From Nocardia nova (lineage in GTDB: Bacteria; Actinomycetota; Actinomycetes; Mycobacteriales; Mycobacteriaceae): a stretch of DNA of 64,000 nucleotides. The notes under the pieces are model-generated. The model did not search any database and was not told where the DNA came from. It saw only the letters and a list, made by a program, of their open reading frames with translations. Shown piece after piece: positions 18,222-26,461 of the stretch. The stretch's first letter is position 1. Every line of letters starts with the position of its first letter. The position numbers were made by a program, and so were the translations under genes. The DNA lies in the NCBI RefSeq assembly GCF_002933465.1, contig NZ_PSZE01000011.1, forward strand, positions 144,161 to 208,160, in the 5' to 3' direction.

Positions 18222-19007
18222 ATGGCACGCAAACCGTTGATCGCCGGCAACTGGAAGATGAACCTCAATCACCTCGAGGCCATCGCCCTGGTGCAGAAGA
18301 TCGCGTTCGCCCTGCCGGACAAGTACTTCGACAAGGTCGACGTCACGGTCATCCCGCCGTTCACCGACATCCGCAGCATCCAGACCCTCATCGAGGGCGA
18401 CCGGCTGCGGCTCACCTTCGGTGCCCAGGATGTGTCGGTGCACGAATCCGGTGCCTACACCGGTGAGATCAGTGCGGCGATGCTGGCGAAGCTGTCGTGC
18501 AGCTACGTGGTGGTCGGCCACTCGGAGCGGCGGCAGTACCACAACGAGGACGACGCCACGGTGCTGGCGAAGGCCAAGAAGGTGCTGCAGTACGACATGA
18601 CGCCGATCGTCTGCATCGGCGAGGGACTGGGCGTGCGCGAGGCGCAGACCCACGTCCAGTACAACCTCGAGCAGTTGCGGGGTTCGCTCAAGGGGCTGAC
18701 GCCGGAGCAGATCGCGAAGGTCGTCATCGCCTACGAGCCGGTCTGGGCGATCGGCACCGGCCGCGTCGCCACCCCGGCCGACGCGCAGGAGGTGTGCGGT
18801 GCGTTGCGCGCCGAACTGGCGGAGCTGGCCGGCCAGGAGGTCGCTGCGGGCGTGCGCATCCTCTACGGCGGGTCGGTGAACGCCAAGAACGTCGGTGAGC
18901 TCATCGCGGCCGCCGATATCGACGGCGCGCTCGTCGGCGGCGCCTCGCTCAAGGGCGACGAATTCGCGACCCTGTCGGCGATCGCCGCGGGCGGTCCGCT
19001 GCCCTGA
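18222..19007 (+). CDS. tpiA: Triosephosphate isomerase
   Basis: A 261-residue TIM barrel. GNWKMN at 8-13 holds the catalytic lysine, VVGHSERR (near 95-102) the histidine, and AYEPVWAIGTG the catalytic glutamate and start of the flexible loop 6. It interconverts dihydroxyacetone phosphate and glyceraldehyde 3-phosphate. It is last gene of gap-pgk-tpiA and is followed by a strong terminator hairpin 40 bases downstream. Confidence 0.97.
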   Translation: MARKPLIAGNWKMNLNHLEAIALVQKIAFALPDKYFDKVDVTVIPPFTDIRSIQTLIEGDRLRLTFGAQDVSVHESGAYTGEISAAMLAKLSCSYVVVGHSERRQYHNEDDATVLAKAKKVLQYDMTPIVCIGEGLGVREAQTHVQYNLEQLRGSLKGLTPEQIAKVVIAYEPVWAIGTGRVATPADAQEVCGALRAELAELAGQEVAAGVRILYGGSVNAKNVGELIAAADIDGALVGGASLKGDEFATLSAIAAGGPLP

Positions 19008-19046
19008 TTGCGACGGGCGAGTAATCGCCTGCGGCACAGAACGATT

Positions 19047-19082
19047 CGGCCCCGGCTTCCGCGTACTGCGGAAGCGGGGCCG
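19047..19082. terminator. Bidirectional terminator hairpin
   Basis: A 15-bp GC-rich stem with one bulged G and a GTACT loop, running CGGCCCCG...CGGGGCCG on either side. It lies between the converging ends of tpiA and the methyltransferase gene and can serve both. No U-run, as is usual in actinobacteria. Confidence 0.75.
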
Positions 19083-19101
19083 ATGTCGTGGTGTAACCGG
19101 A

Positions 19102-19995
19102 TCAGGGTTTGCGCGCCACCGCACCGAGCATCGACACCGCCTCCGGCCGGGGATGGGCACGCCGGGATTCGGTGGGCCAGTGGATGATCGATCCGATCCC
19201 GGGTTCGACGAGGTCGAGCCCGGCGAAGAATCGGCTGAACTCGGCGGTCGAGCGCAGCCGGAACGGGATACCGCTGCGCTTGTTGGCCTGTTCGCTGTCG
19301 GCGAGGTCCTCCTCGGACAGGTGATCGCTGGTGGCATGCGACATCACCAGATAGCTGCCGGGCGGCAGCGCGTCGACCCACTGCCGCACCATGTCGTACG
19401 GACGGTCCTCGTCGGTGAAGAAATGCACCACCGCGAGCATCATCAGAGCCACGGGTTGCGACAGATCCAAGGTGGCGAGCAGGTCCGGATGAGTGAGGAT
19501 GCGGTCGCGGTCGCGCGCGTCGGCTTCCAAATACGCGATCGCCCCCTCGGGGGCGCTGTCGAGCAGGCTGCGGGCGTGCAGGGCGACGATCGGATCGTTG
19601 TCGACGTAGACGATGCGGGATTCGGGCGCGGCGGCCTGTGCGATCTCGTGCACGTTTCCGGCGGTCGGCAGGCCGGCGCCGAGGTCCAGGAATTGCCGGA
19701 TGCCGACCTGGGCCGACAGATAGCTGACCACTCGATGCAGGAATGCCCGATTCTCCAACGCGGAGATCTGCACGCTGGGAAAAGCCTCGGCGACCGCTTC
19801 CGCGGAGGCGCGGTCGGCCTCGAAGTTGTCCTTGCCGCCGAGCCAGTAGTCGTAACGCCGGGCCGGATGCGGGGTGGTGACATCGATGCCGGGCGGCGCC
19901 ACAGGATCCCCATGCGGGCCGTGTGATCCGGTCACTGGTTCCATGACACCTCTTCCTTCTGGCGACGGCGACGAACCATTATCGACTACTGTCAT
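19102..19995 (-). CDS. SAM-dependent methyltransferase-like protein (DUF574 / Methyltransf_19)
   Basis: A class I methyltransferase fold protein of an actinobacterial family (DUF574). Features are PHPARRYDYWLGGKDNFEAD (family signature), FLDLGAGLPTAGN as the SAM-binding motif, IVYVDNDPIV and the C-terminal block RSTAEFSRFFAGLDLVEPGI. Targets are unknown for most members; these proteins are numerous in Nocardia and Streptomyces. An ATG at 19995 gives 297 aa; a second ATG at 19944 is also plausible because the first 17 residues are Ser/Gly-rich. It is divergent from the P450 gene. Confidence 0.8.
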   Translation of the reverse strand: MTVVDNGSSPSPEGRGVMEPVTGSHGPHGDPVAPPGIDVTTPHPARRYDYWLGGKDNFEADRASAEAVAEAFPSVQISALENRAFLHRVVSYLSAQVGIRQFLDLGAGLPTAGNVHEIAQAAAPESRIVYVDNDPIVALHARSLLDSAPEGAIAYLEADARDRDRILTHPDLLATLDLSQPVALMMLAVVHFFTDEDRPYDMVRQWVDALPPGSYLVMSHATSDHLSEEDLADSEQANKRSGIPFRLRSTAEFSRFFAGLDLVEPGIGSIIHWPTESRRAHPRPEAVSMLGAVARKP

Positions 19996-20054
19996 CCTGT
20001 CAGCTCGGATGGTGAACCGGCGCGGCCCCTGCCGTGCGGTCGGGGAGGTCGAAG

Positions 20055-21230
20055 ATGTCAGTGCAATTCAGTCCGTACGATTTCGGCATTCACGACGATC
20101 CGTATCCGGTCTACGCGCAGTTGCGGGAGCGGGCGCCGGTGTTCCGCAACCCCGGCGACGACTTCTGGGCCCTCTCGCGCTACGCCGATGTGCTTGCCGC
20201 ACTGCGTGATTCGGATCGATTCTCGAGCGCCAACGGGCTGCGGATGGAACCGGCCTTCTGGGGCCCGCAGGCCGAGCAGTTCTTCTCCTTCGTGGCGATG
20301 GACCCGCCGAAACACACTCGTATGCGTGGCCTGGTCACGCGCGCGTTCACTGCGCGCCGGGTGCAGGCGCTGGCGCCGCGGCTGCGCGAGATCGCCACCG
20401 GCCTGCTGGAGCCGCTGCTCGAACGCGGCAGTTTCGACCTGATGACCGACTTCGCGGGTCCGTATCCGACCGAGGTCATCTCCGAACTGGTCGGCGTGCC
20501 GCGCGCTGATCGAGATCTGGTGCGCAAACTCGGCATGGAGATCATGTACACCGAGGAGGAGTCGACCGATCTGCGGCCGGAGGCCATGCAGGCGATCGGC
20601 GCCCTGGTCGGCTACTACACCGAACTGACCATCGAACGCAGCAAGCACCGCACCGACGATCTGCTGTCCGGTCTGCTCGATGCCGCCGACGGGGACGACC
20701 GGCTCACCCCGGAGGAAATCGTGGGCGTGTTGATCCTGCTGGTCGGTGCAGGGATCGAGACGACCATGCTCACGCTGGGCAATATCTGGTACGCCGGGTG
20801 GGCGCATCCGGACCAGCGGGCCGCGGCGCTCGGGCGCGTCGACGACTGGATCGCCGAGGGCATGCGCTACGACCCGGCGACCCAGTCGCAGTTGCGCACC
20901 ACCACCGAGGCCGTCGAACTGCACGGCGTCACGATTCCGGCGGGTGCGCGGATGCTGCTGCTGACCGGTTCGGCGAACCGCGATCCCGAGGTCTTCGACC
21001 GGCCCGACGTCTTCGATCTCGACCGCGACACCTCTGATGCGCTGGTCTTCGGCAGCGGGCGCCACCACTGCCTCGGGTCGAATCTCGGCCTGCTGGAGTT
21101 GCGGACCGCGCTCGGGGAGATCACCGCCCGCATCGCCGACTACGACATCGACCCGTCCGGGCTGCGTCGCATCCACTCCTCCAACAATCGCGGTTTCGCC
21201 GCGCTGCCGACAACGGTCATTCCGCGCTGA
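20055..21230 (+). CDS. Cytochrome P450
   Basis: A soluble bacterial P450 of about 391 residues. The I-helix oxygen-activation motif is GAGIETT, the K-helix ExxR is EGMR, and the heme-binding loop is FGSGRHHCLGSN with the proximal cysteine near residue 340. GGTCGAAG-type spacing after GGGGAGG supports the ATG at 20055 (MSVQFSPYDFG) rather than the GTG seven codons upstream. No ferredoxin or ferredoxin reductase is adjacent. The substrate cannot be deduced; the family clusters loosely with P450s of actinobacterial secondary metabolism. Confidence 0.88.
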   Translation: MSVQFSPYDFGIHDDPYPVYAQLRERAPVFRNPGDDFWALSRYADVLAALRDSDRFSSANGLRMEPAFWGPQAEQFFSFVAMDPPKHTRMRGLVTRAFTARRVQALAPRLREIATGLLEPLLERGSFDLMTDFAGPYPTEVISELVGVPRADRDLVRKLGMEIMYTEEESTDLRPEAMQAIGALVGYYTELTIERSKHRTDDLLSGLLDAADGDDRLTPEEIVGVLILLVGAGIETTMLTLGNIWYAGWAHPDQRAAALGRVDDWIAEGMRYDPATQSQLRTTTEAVELHGVTIPAGARMLLLTGSANRDPEVFDRPDVFDLDRDTSDALVFGSGRHHCLGSNLGLLELRTALGEITARIADYDIDPSGLRRIHSSNNRGFAALPTTVIPR

Positions 21231-21243
21231 TCGTCCGCGGGCG

Positions 21244-23649
21244 TCAAACCCGGTGGCGCGAGCCGGATTTCAGTAACCGATGCGCCGCGGCCTCGATCGC
21301 CGCCTCGCTCAGCAGCACCAGTTCGGCGGCGGGCCCGAGTGGGACGAAGCTGTCGGCGCTGGTGACGCGGGCGAGGTGGCCGTCGAAACCGCCGTCGAGC
21401 AGCGCGGTGCACACCGATTCCGAGACCCCGCCGCTGCGGCGGGTCTCATCGGCGACGAGAACGGCGCCGGTGGCGCGGGCGTGGTGCAGCAGATCGCCGA
21501 CGGGAAGCGGTGTGAGCCAGCGCAGGTCGAGTACGCGCGCATGAATGCCGTTGTCCGCCAGGCGCTGTGCGACGCGCAGGCTCATCGGCACGCCGTTGGC
21601 GAAGGTGACGATCGTGAGATCCGTGCCGTCACCGTGGATTCGGGCCCGCCCGAGCGATGCCGGATCGTCGGCGGGGATGGCGAGCCAGCCCCCGTCGCCG
21701 GGGCGGTGCAGGTCGCGGGTGTGGTACAGGGCGATCGGTTCGAGGTAGAGACACACCCGGCCCTCGCTGCGAGCGGCCTCGACGCACCGGCGCAGCATCG
21801 CGGCGGCGTCGTCGGCCCGGGACGGCGCCGCGACTACCACGCCGGGGATATCACGCAGCGCCGCAACGGAATTGTCGTTGTGGAAATGCCCGCCGAAGCC
21901 GCGCTGATAGGCGAACGAGGCGATCCGTGCCACCATGGGGTTGTGGTACTGCCCCGCGGAGAAGTACGACAGGGTCGCCGCCTCCCCTCGGATCTGGTCC
22001 AGCGCATTGTGCACGTAGGCCAGATACTGGATCTCCGGAATCGGTACGAATCCGGCGAGTCCGGCGCCCAGCGCGGTGCCGAGCACGCTCTGCTCGTCCA
22101 GCAGGCTGTCGAACACCCGCCGCGCCCCGAACTCCCGCTGCAGCCCCTTGGTCACGCCGTAGACGCCACCCTTGCGCCCGACGTCCTCGCCGAAGACCAG
22201 CACATCGGGGTCATGGCCGAGCAACGATGCCAGCGTGTGGTTGATCGCCTGCGCCAGCGTCATCGGCCCGGTGCGATCGGCGGTGTGCTGTGAGGCCCCG
22301 GCATTCGACCGCTCCGCCGGACTCGTCTCGCCGTCCGTCGAGGTGTCGGTGGAATCCGCGGGCACCGCGGCCGGGGAGGCACCAGGATCGGTGCGGTCTC
22401 CTGGTTCGGCGGCCGCCGCGGACCCGGTTCCCGACCCCGGATGCTCCACAGTGTCTGTCCGCAGCGGACTCTCGGGCGGCATGCGGTCTCCGGCGCGAGG
22501 GCCGGGCGTCGGGGCCGGCGAAGGCTGTCCGGCCCGTCCGAACTCCAAGGGCGCCCGGATCGCTTCGGCCGAGTCGAGGTGCGGTTCCCCGGCCACCTGT
22601 GCCGCCATCGCCGCCACGCGGGCGCCGATCGCGTCGTAGCGGGCGATAACCTCCGCGGCGGTCGCGGCGCCGATCTCGACGAGCAGCCGGGCCGTCGCGG
22701 CCACCGGATCGCGGCGGCGGTCGGCCTCGATGTCCTCGGGCCGCCGGTATGCCGACTCCACGTCGGACCCGGCGTGCCCGAGCAGCCGCACCGTGCGCAG
22801 TCGCAACAGTGCGGGACGCCGCCGGACACGCACGGATTCCGCGGCCGCGGACGCCACCGACAGAGCCTGCCGGAGGTCGGATCCGTCGGCGTCGAAATAC
22901 CGCAGCCCCGGCCGCGATCCGAAGGCCGCTTCGATCCAGCCCGGGGGAGTGGGCACGCTGATGCCGAGCCCGTTGTCCTCGCAGACGAACAGCAGCGGCA
23001 TCGGAATACCTTGGTGTGCGGTATGGATCGCGGCGTTGATCGCACCGGTCGCGGTGGAGTGATTGGCCGAGGCATCGCCGAATGTGCACAGCACCACCGC
23101 ATCTCGTGGCCACGGCGTGTCCCGGCCCAGCCGGCGGGCCCGATCGAGCGCGAAGGCGAGCCCCATCGCGCGAGGGAGATGGGAGGCGATGGTCGAGGTC
23201 TGCGGTATCACCGACGCGGGCGCACTGCCGAACACCTTGTGTCGCCCGCCGGAGATCGGATCAGCGGCCGCCGCGACGACACCCAGCAGCACGTCACGGA
23301 TCGGGTCCAGCCCCGGGATCTGCCGGCAGCGGTGCACGAAGAACGCACCGGACCGGTAGTGCAGCAGCGCCGGATCGGTGCTGCGCAACGCCTGCGCCAG
23401 CACCACATTGCCCTCGTGCCCGCTGGAACCGATGCTGTAGTACCCGCGCTTGCCCGCACCGAGCCGCCGCGCCGCGAAATCCAGATGCCGGCTCGTGGCC
23501 TGAGCGTCGAACAAGTCCAGACACGTCCCGACGGTGATCGGACTCCCGCTGCCGATCGGATCGGTGGCGGCGCGCCGCGGTCCCGGCCGCATCTCTCGCA
23601 GGGATACACGCAACCAGTCGTCGAGAAGCTCTTCCGGGCCCGCAGTCAC
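21244..23649 (-). CDS. Fused E1 alpha-beta 2-oxoacid dehydrogenase-like protein
   Basis: About 801 residues in one frame. Residues 1 to about 365 resemble E1-alpha: YSIGSSGHEGN, YRSGAFFVHRC, and a TPP motif GDAS...EDNGLGIS (GDA instead of the usual GDG, DN instead of NN). About 95 Pro/Ala/Ser/Thr-rich residues form a linker. From about residue 463 comes an E1-beta domain: VFGEDVGRKGGVYGVT, RIASFAYQRG, then the transketolase C-terminal domain with LRWLTPLP and ADETRRSGG. Such enzymes decarboxylate branched-chain or pyruvate-like 2-oxoacids, but no E2 or E3 gene is adjacent. I prefer the GTG at 23649, since the longer frame to 23712 runs through a terminator hairpin. Substrate unknown. Confidence 0.8.
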   Translation of the reverse strand: MTAGPEELLDDWLRVSLREMRPGPRRAATDPIGSGSPITVGTCLDLFDAQATSRHLDFAARRLGAGKRGYYSIGSSGHEGNVVLAQALRSTDPALLHYRSGAFFVHRCRQIPGLDPIRDVLLGVVAAAADPISGGRHKVFGSAPASVIPQTSTIASHLPRAMGLAFALDRARRLGRDTPWPRDAVVLCTFGDASANHSTATGAINAAIHTAHQGIPMPLLFVCEDNGLGISVPTPPGWIEAAFGSRPGLRYFDADGSDLRQALSVASAAAESVRVRRRPALLRLRTVRLLGHAGSDVESAYRRPEDIEADRRRDPVAATARLLVEIGAATAAEVIARYDAIGARVAAMAAQVAGEPHLDSAEAIRAPLEFGRAGQPSPAPTPGPRAGDRMPPESPLRTDTVEHPGSGTGSAAAAEPGDRTDPGASPAAVPADSTDTSTDGETSPAERSNAGASQHTADRTGPMTLAQAINHTLASLLGHDPDVLVFGEDVGRKGGVYGVTKGLQREFGARRVFDSLLDEQSVLGTALGAGLAGFVPIPEIQYLAYVHNALDQIRGEAATLSYFSAGQYHNPMVARIASFAYQRGFGGHFHNDNSVAALRDIPGVVVAAPSRADDAAAMLRRCVEAARSEGRVCLYLEPIALYHTRDLHRPGDGGWLAIPADDPASLGRARIHGDGTDLTIVTFANGVPMSLRVAQRLADNGIHARVLDLRWLTPLPVGDLLHHARATGAVLVADETRRSGGVSESVCTALLDGGFDGHLARVTSADSFVPLGPAAELVLLSEAAIEAAAHRLLKSGSRHRV

Positions 23650-23668
23650 CCCTCCATCATGTCGCGCG

Positions 23669-23705
23669 CGACCGCCCGCACACCGGATTGGTGCGCGGGC
23701 GGTCG
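23669..23705 (-). terminator. Terminator hairpin after the flavin duo
   Basis: A stem of about 15 pairs with one mismatch and a GGATT loop (CGACCGCCCGC...GCGGGCGGTCG). It follows the FMN reductase gene on the minus strand and precedes the start of the E1 fusion gene, so it separates the two units and argues against a start for the E1 gene upstream of it. Confidence 0.65.
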
Positions 23706-23791
23706 AAGCCAACCTGCCGACCTGCTCGCCGGCCTGCCCGAGCGGGTCGATCAGAGCGGGGACTGACTTGGCAGGGCAGAAGCGCGGAGTC

Positions 23792-24472
23792 CTACCGCTG
23801 TTCGGCCGGGCGGTGGGGATGTTCGGTATGGCCCGTGTGGCCCGCGAGCAGCTTGGCGAACGGCGTCACCTCACCGACATGGTTGCCCGACTGCCGGGTC
23901 CGAGCCGGTTCGGGGAGGAACCCGTCCACGCCGGTCGGTACCGCGACCACCAGGGTGGCGAGTTCGGCCGCGGCGCGGTGGATCCGCTCGCCCAGTCCGG
24001 CCGAGCCGAAATCCTCGGTCGCGGCGAACACGCCGGTCGGAACGACGACGGCGCGCAGGTAGGTGAACAACGGCCGCATCGCATGCTCGAGCACCAGCGC
24101 GTGCCGGGCGGTTCCGGCCGTGGCGGCGATGAGCACCGGCATGGCGTTGAGCGCCTCGGTGTCGAGCACGTCGACGAACATCTTGAACAACCCGGAGTAG
24201 CTCGCGGCGAACACCGGGGTGACGGCGATGAGACCGTCCGCCGCGGACACCTTCTCGCGCGCCGCCGCCACCGCGGGCGTCGGCAGGCCGCCGGAGACCG
24301 TTGTGGCGGCGAGTTCGCTTGCCAGATCCCGCAATTCGATGACCTCGATGGTCACGGCCTCACCGCGGGCGCCGACGGCCGAGGCCACCGCATCGGCGAG
24401 TTGATCGGCGAGCAGGCGGGTGCTCGACGGTTGCGACAACCCGGCGGTGAGTACGACAACGGTGTGCGACAT
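23792..24472 (-). CDS. NAD(P)H-dependent FMN reductase, CE1759 type
   Basis: A 226-residue flavodoxin-like reductase: phosphate-binding loop TAGLSQPSSTRLLAD at residues 9-23, then GLIAVTPVFAASYSGLFKMF and PVLIAATAGTARHAL. From memory, this is the CE1759 family, which occurs beside an LLM oxidoreductase of the CE1758 family; the pair is expected to work as a reductase that supplies FMNH2 plus an oxygenase. Here the partner gene is 51 bases upstream on the same strand. The C-terminus after about residue 205 is a His-rich, non-conserved tail. The oxygenase substrate is unknown. Confidence 0.85.
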   Translation of the reverse strand: MSHTVVVLTAGLSQPSSTRLLADQLADAVASAVGARGEAVTIEVIELRDLASELAATTVSGGLPTPAVAAAREKVSAADGLIAVTPVFAASYSGLFKMFVDVLDTEALNAMPVLIAATAGTARHALVLEHAMRPLFTYLRAVVVPTGVFAATEDFGSAGLGERIHRAAAELATLVVAVPTGVDGFLPEPARTRQSGNHVGEVTPFAKLLAGHTGHTEHPHRPAEQR

Positions 24473-24523
24473 GGGTTTTCGTCCCTCGTTCGATGCGGTC
24501 GGATGACTGCGCGGTTGGATGAA

Positions 24524-25663
24524 TCAGGCCTGCTCGGCGGCGGTCAGCAGCCGCTCGCGGGCCGGCTCGACCAGATGATGCGGCGCGTCGGGCCCGGCCG
24601 CCACCAGCGACGCGTGGGTCGGCGGATCGCTGGGAACGTGTGCGGGACGGCGCAATTCGAATTCCTTGCGCAGCACCGGCACCACCTCGCGGCCCAGGAT
24701 CTCGACCTGTTCCAGGGCGACGTCGATCGGCAGGCCGGCATGGTCGATCAGGAACAGCTGGCGCTGATAGTCACCGGCGTAGTCGGCGAAGCCGAGGGTG
24801 CGCTCGATGACCTGCTCGGGAGTACCGACGGTCAGCGGCGTCATCTCGGTGAAATCCTCCAGCGACGGACCGTGCCCGTAGACGGGCGCGTTGTCGAAGT
24901 ACGGCCGGAAGAACTTCTTGGCCTCCGCCTCGGTCTCGGCCATGAAGACCTGCCCGCCCAGACCGACGATCGCCTGGTCGGCCGAACCGTGACCGTAGTG
25001 CTCGAACCGCTGCCGGTACAGCCGCACCATCTCCTCGGTGTGTTCCTTGTTCCAGAAGATGTTGTTGTGGAAGAAGCCGTCGCCGTAATAGGCGGCCTGC
25101 TCGGCGATCTCCGGCGAACGGATCGAGCCGTGCCACACGAACGGCGGCGTGCCGTCCAGTGGTGCGGGAGTCGCGGTGAATCCCTGCAACGGCGTGCGGA
25201 ACTGGCCCTGCCAGTCGACCACCGGTTCGCGCCACAGCCGGCGCAGCAGGTGGTAGTTCTCGATCGCGAGCTCGACGCCCTTGCGGATGTCCTTGCCGAA
25301 CCACGGATAGACCGGCCCGGTGTTGCCGCGGCCCATCATCAGGTCGATCCGGCCGCCCGACAGATGCTGCAGCATCGCGTAGTCCTCGGCGATCTTCACC
25401 GGGTCGTTGGTGGTGATGAGCGTGGTCGAGGTCGACAACTGCAATTTCTCGGTGCGCGCCGCGACCCAGCCGAGCATGGTGGTCGGCGAGGACGGCACGA
25501 ACGGCGGATTGTGGTGCTCACCGGTGGCGAACACGTCCAGCCCGACCTCCTCGGCCTTCAGGGCCAGGCGCATCATCGCGTCGATGCGCTCGCCCTCCGT
25601 GGGCGCGATGCCGGTGGTCGGATCGACGGTGACGTCGCCGACGGTGAAGATGCCGAACTGCAT
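24524..25663 (-). CDS. LLM-class flavin-dependent monooxygenase, CE1758 type
   Basis: A 379-residue luciferase-like TIM-barrel oxidoreductase: MQFGIFTVGDV at the N-terminus, FATGEHHNPPF near residue 50, SGGRIDLMMGRGN near 110 and the FMN-site GTPEQVIERTLG near 290. It is the oxygenase half of the CE1758/CE1759 duo, using FMNH2 and O2. I chose the ATG at 25663 because AGGAGG lies seven bases before it; the frame continues 26 codons upstream without homology. It is divergent from a TetR gene, and palindromes in the spacer suggest repression by that regulator. Confidence 0.87.
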   Translation of the reverse strand: MQFGIFTVGDVTVDPTTGIAPTEGERIDAMMRLALKAEEVGLDVFATGEHHNPPFVPSSPTTMLGWVAARTEKLQLSTSTTLITTNDPVKIAEDYAMLQHLSGGRIDLMMGRGNTGPVYPWFGKDIRKGVELAIENYHLLRRLWREPVVDWQGQFRTPLQGFTATPAPLDGTPPFVWHGSIRSPEIAEQAAYYGDGFFHNNIFWNKEHTEEMVRLYRQRFEHYGHGSADQAIVGLGGQVFMAETEAEAKKFFRPYFDNAPVYGHGPSLEDFTEMTPLTVGTPEQVIERTLGFADYAGDYQRQLFLIDHAGLPIDVALEQVEILGREVVPVLRKEFELRRPAHVPSDPPTHASLVAAGPDAPHHLVEPARERLLTAAEQA

Positions 25664-25689
25664 GGCCGCCTCCTGAGATCTGATCAAAA

Positions 25690-25705
25690 GTTCAATCACC
25701 TGAAC
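25690..25705. promoter_or_regulatory. Partial operator with TTCAATCA half-site
   Basis: GTTCA-N6-TGAAC with an included TTCAATCA lies about 27 bases upstream of the flavin monooxygenase start. The 8-mer TTCAATCA is identical to a half-site of the perfect palindrome at 25783-25799, so the same regulator may bind both. Confidence 0.4.
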
Positions 25706-25782
25706 GGGGGCAGGTGCTCCAGTATTCCTTGACATGTCCACTACCGCGGAAATGGCCGATGCGCAGCGCTTTATCGCAATGA

Positions 25783-25799
25783 TTCAATCAGTGATTGAA
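25783..25799. promoter_or_regulatory. Perfect 8+1+8 palindrome, probable TetR operator
   Basis: TTCAATCA-G-TGATTGAA, 30 bases upstream of the TetR start and between it and the divergent flavin monooxygenase gene. Size and position suit autorepression by the TetR protein. It is followed by TGAAACCTGTTCTG, a one-mismatch KstR-like motif. Confidence 0.65.
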
Positions 25800-25829
25800 A
25801 CCTGTTCTGTGCCGTGGTTCACTAACGGC

Positions 25830-26459
25830 ATGGGCGAGAAGGTGGCAGCGGGTACCCGGGCCAAACTGCTGGCGGCAGCGGAGCGGTTACTGCTGACCGA
25901 GCGCTACGAGGACGTCTCGGTCCGGGCGGTCTGCGTGGCCGCGGGTGCCAACCCGGCCGCGGTGCACTACCACTTCGGCTCCAAGGAGGCGCTGATCGCC
26001 GCCCTCATCGAGGATCGGCTCGGTCCGCTGTGGGCCGAGGGGCTGGCGGCGGCCACCGCCGCCGAGCCGAGCTCGGTCCCGACGGTGGTCGACGCGGTGC
26101 TCGCACCGTTCGTCGAGCTCGCCGCCGATCCGATGGGCCGGTTGCATCTGCGGCTGCTGGCCGGATTGATCCTGCGCCGGCGGCCGATGTCCTGGCAGCA
26201 TCAGTGGTTCCGGATGGAGTCGTGGTCACAGCTGCTACCGGAGCTGACCTCCGGTGAGGCGCGCCGGCGCTGGCAGCTGGCCTTCGACCTGATCATCATG
26301 CGCTTCGGCAGCACCGAGGACTACGACATCGCGCCGTCCGCGGTGGCGACGCTGCGCGAATTCGTCATCGCCGGGTTGAGCGCACCGCCGCCCGATACCG
26401 GTGCTCCGCATCCCGCCGTCCCGGCGTCCACCGCTTCGCATCCCGCCGTTCAGGAGTAG
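25830..26459 (+). CDS. TetR-family regulator
   Basis: A 209-residue repressor. The N-terminal helix-turn-helix is at about residues 9-52: AKLLAAAERLLLTERYEDVS, then ANPAAVHYHFGSKEALIAAL with the recognition helix. The C-terminal part is the ligand-binding domain with no recognisable ligand. I took the ATG at 25830 because homology starts at MGEKVAAGTRAKLL; the frame extends 32 codons upstream over the operator. The stop is two bases before the OYE gene, so it heads TetR-OYE-SDR and probably also represses the divergent flavin duo. Confidence 0.85.
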   Translation: MGEKVAAGTRAKLLAAAERLLLTERYEDVSVRAVCVAAGANPAAVHYHFGSKEALIAALIEDRLGPLWAEGLAAATAAEPSSVPTVVDAVLAPFVELAADPMGRLHLRLLAGLILRRRPMSWQHQWFRMESWSQLLPELTSGEARRRWQLAFDLIIMRFGSTEDYDIAPSAVATLREFVIAGLSAPPPDTGAPHPAVPASTASHPAVQE

Positions 26460-26461
26460 TA

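Noticed and set aside
20055..23649. P450, methyltransferase and E1 fusion as a natural product cluster
   Set aside because: Different orientations, no carrier protein or synthase, terminator between units.
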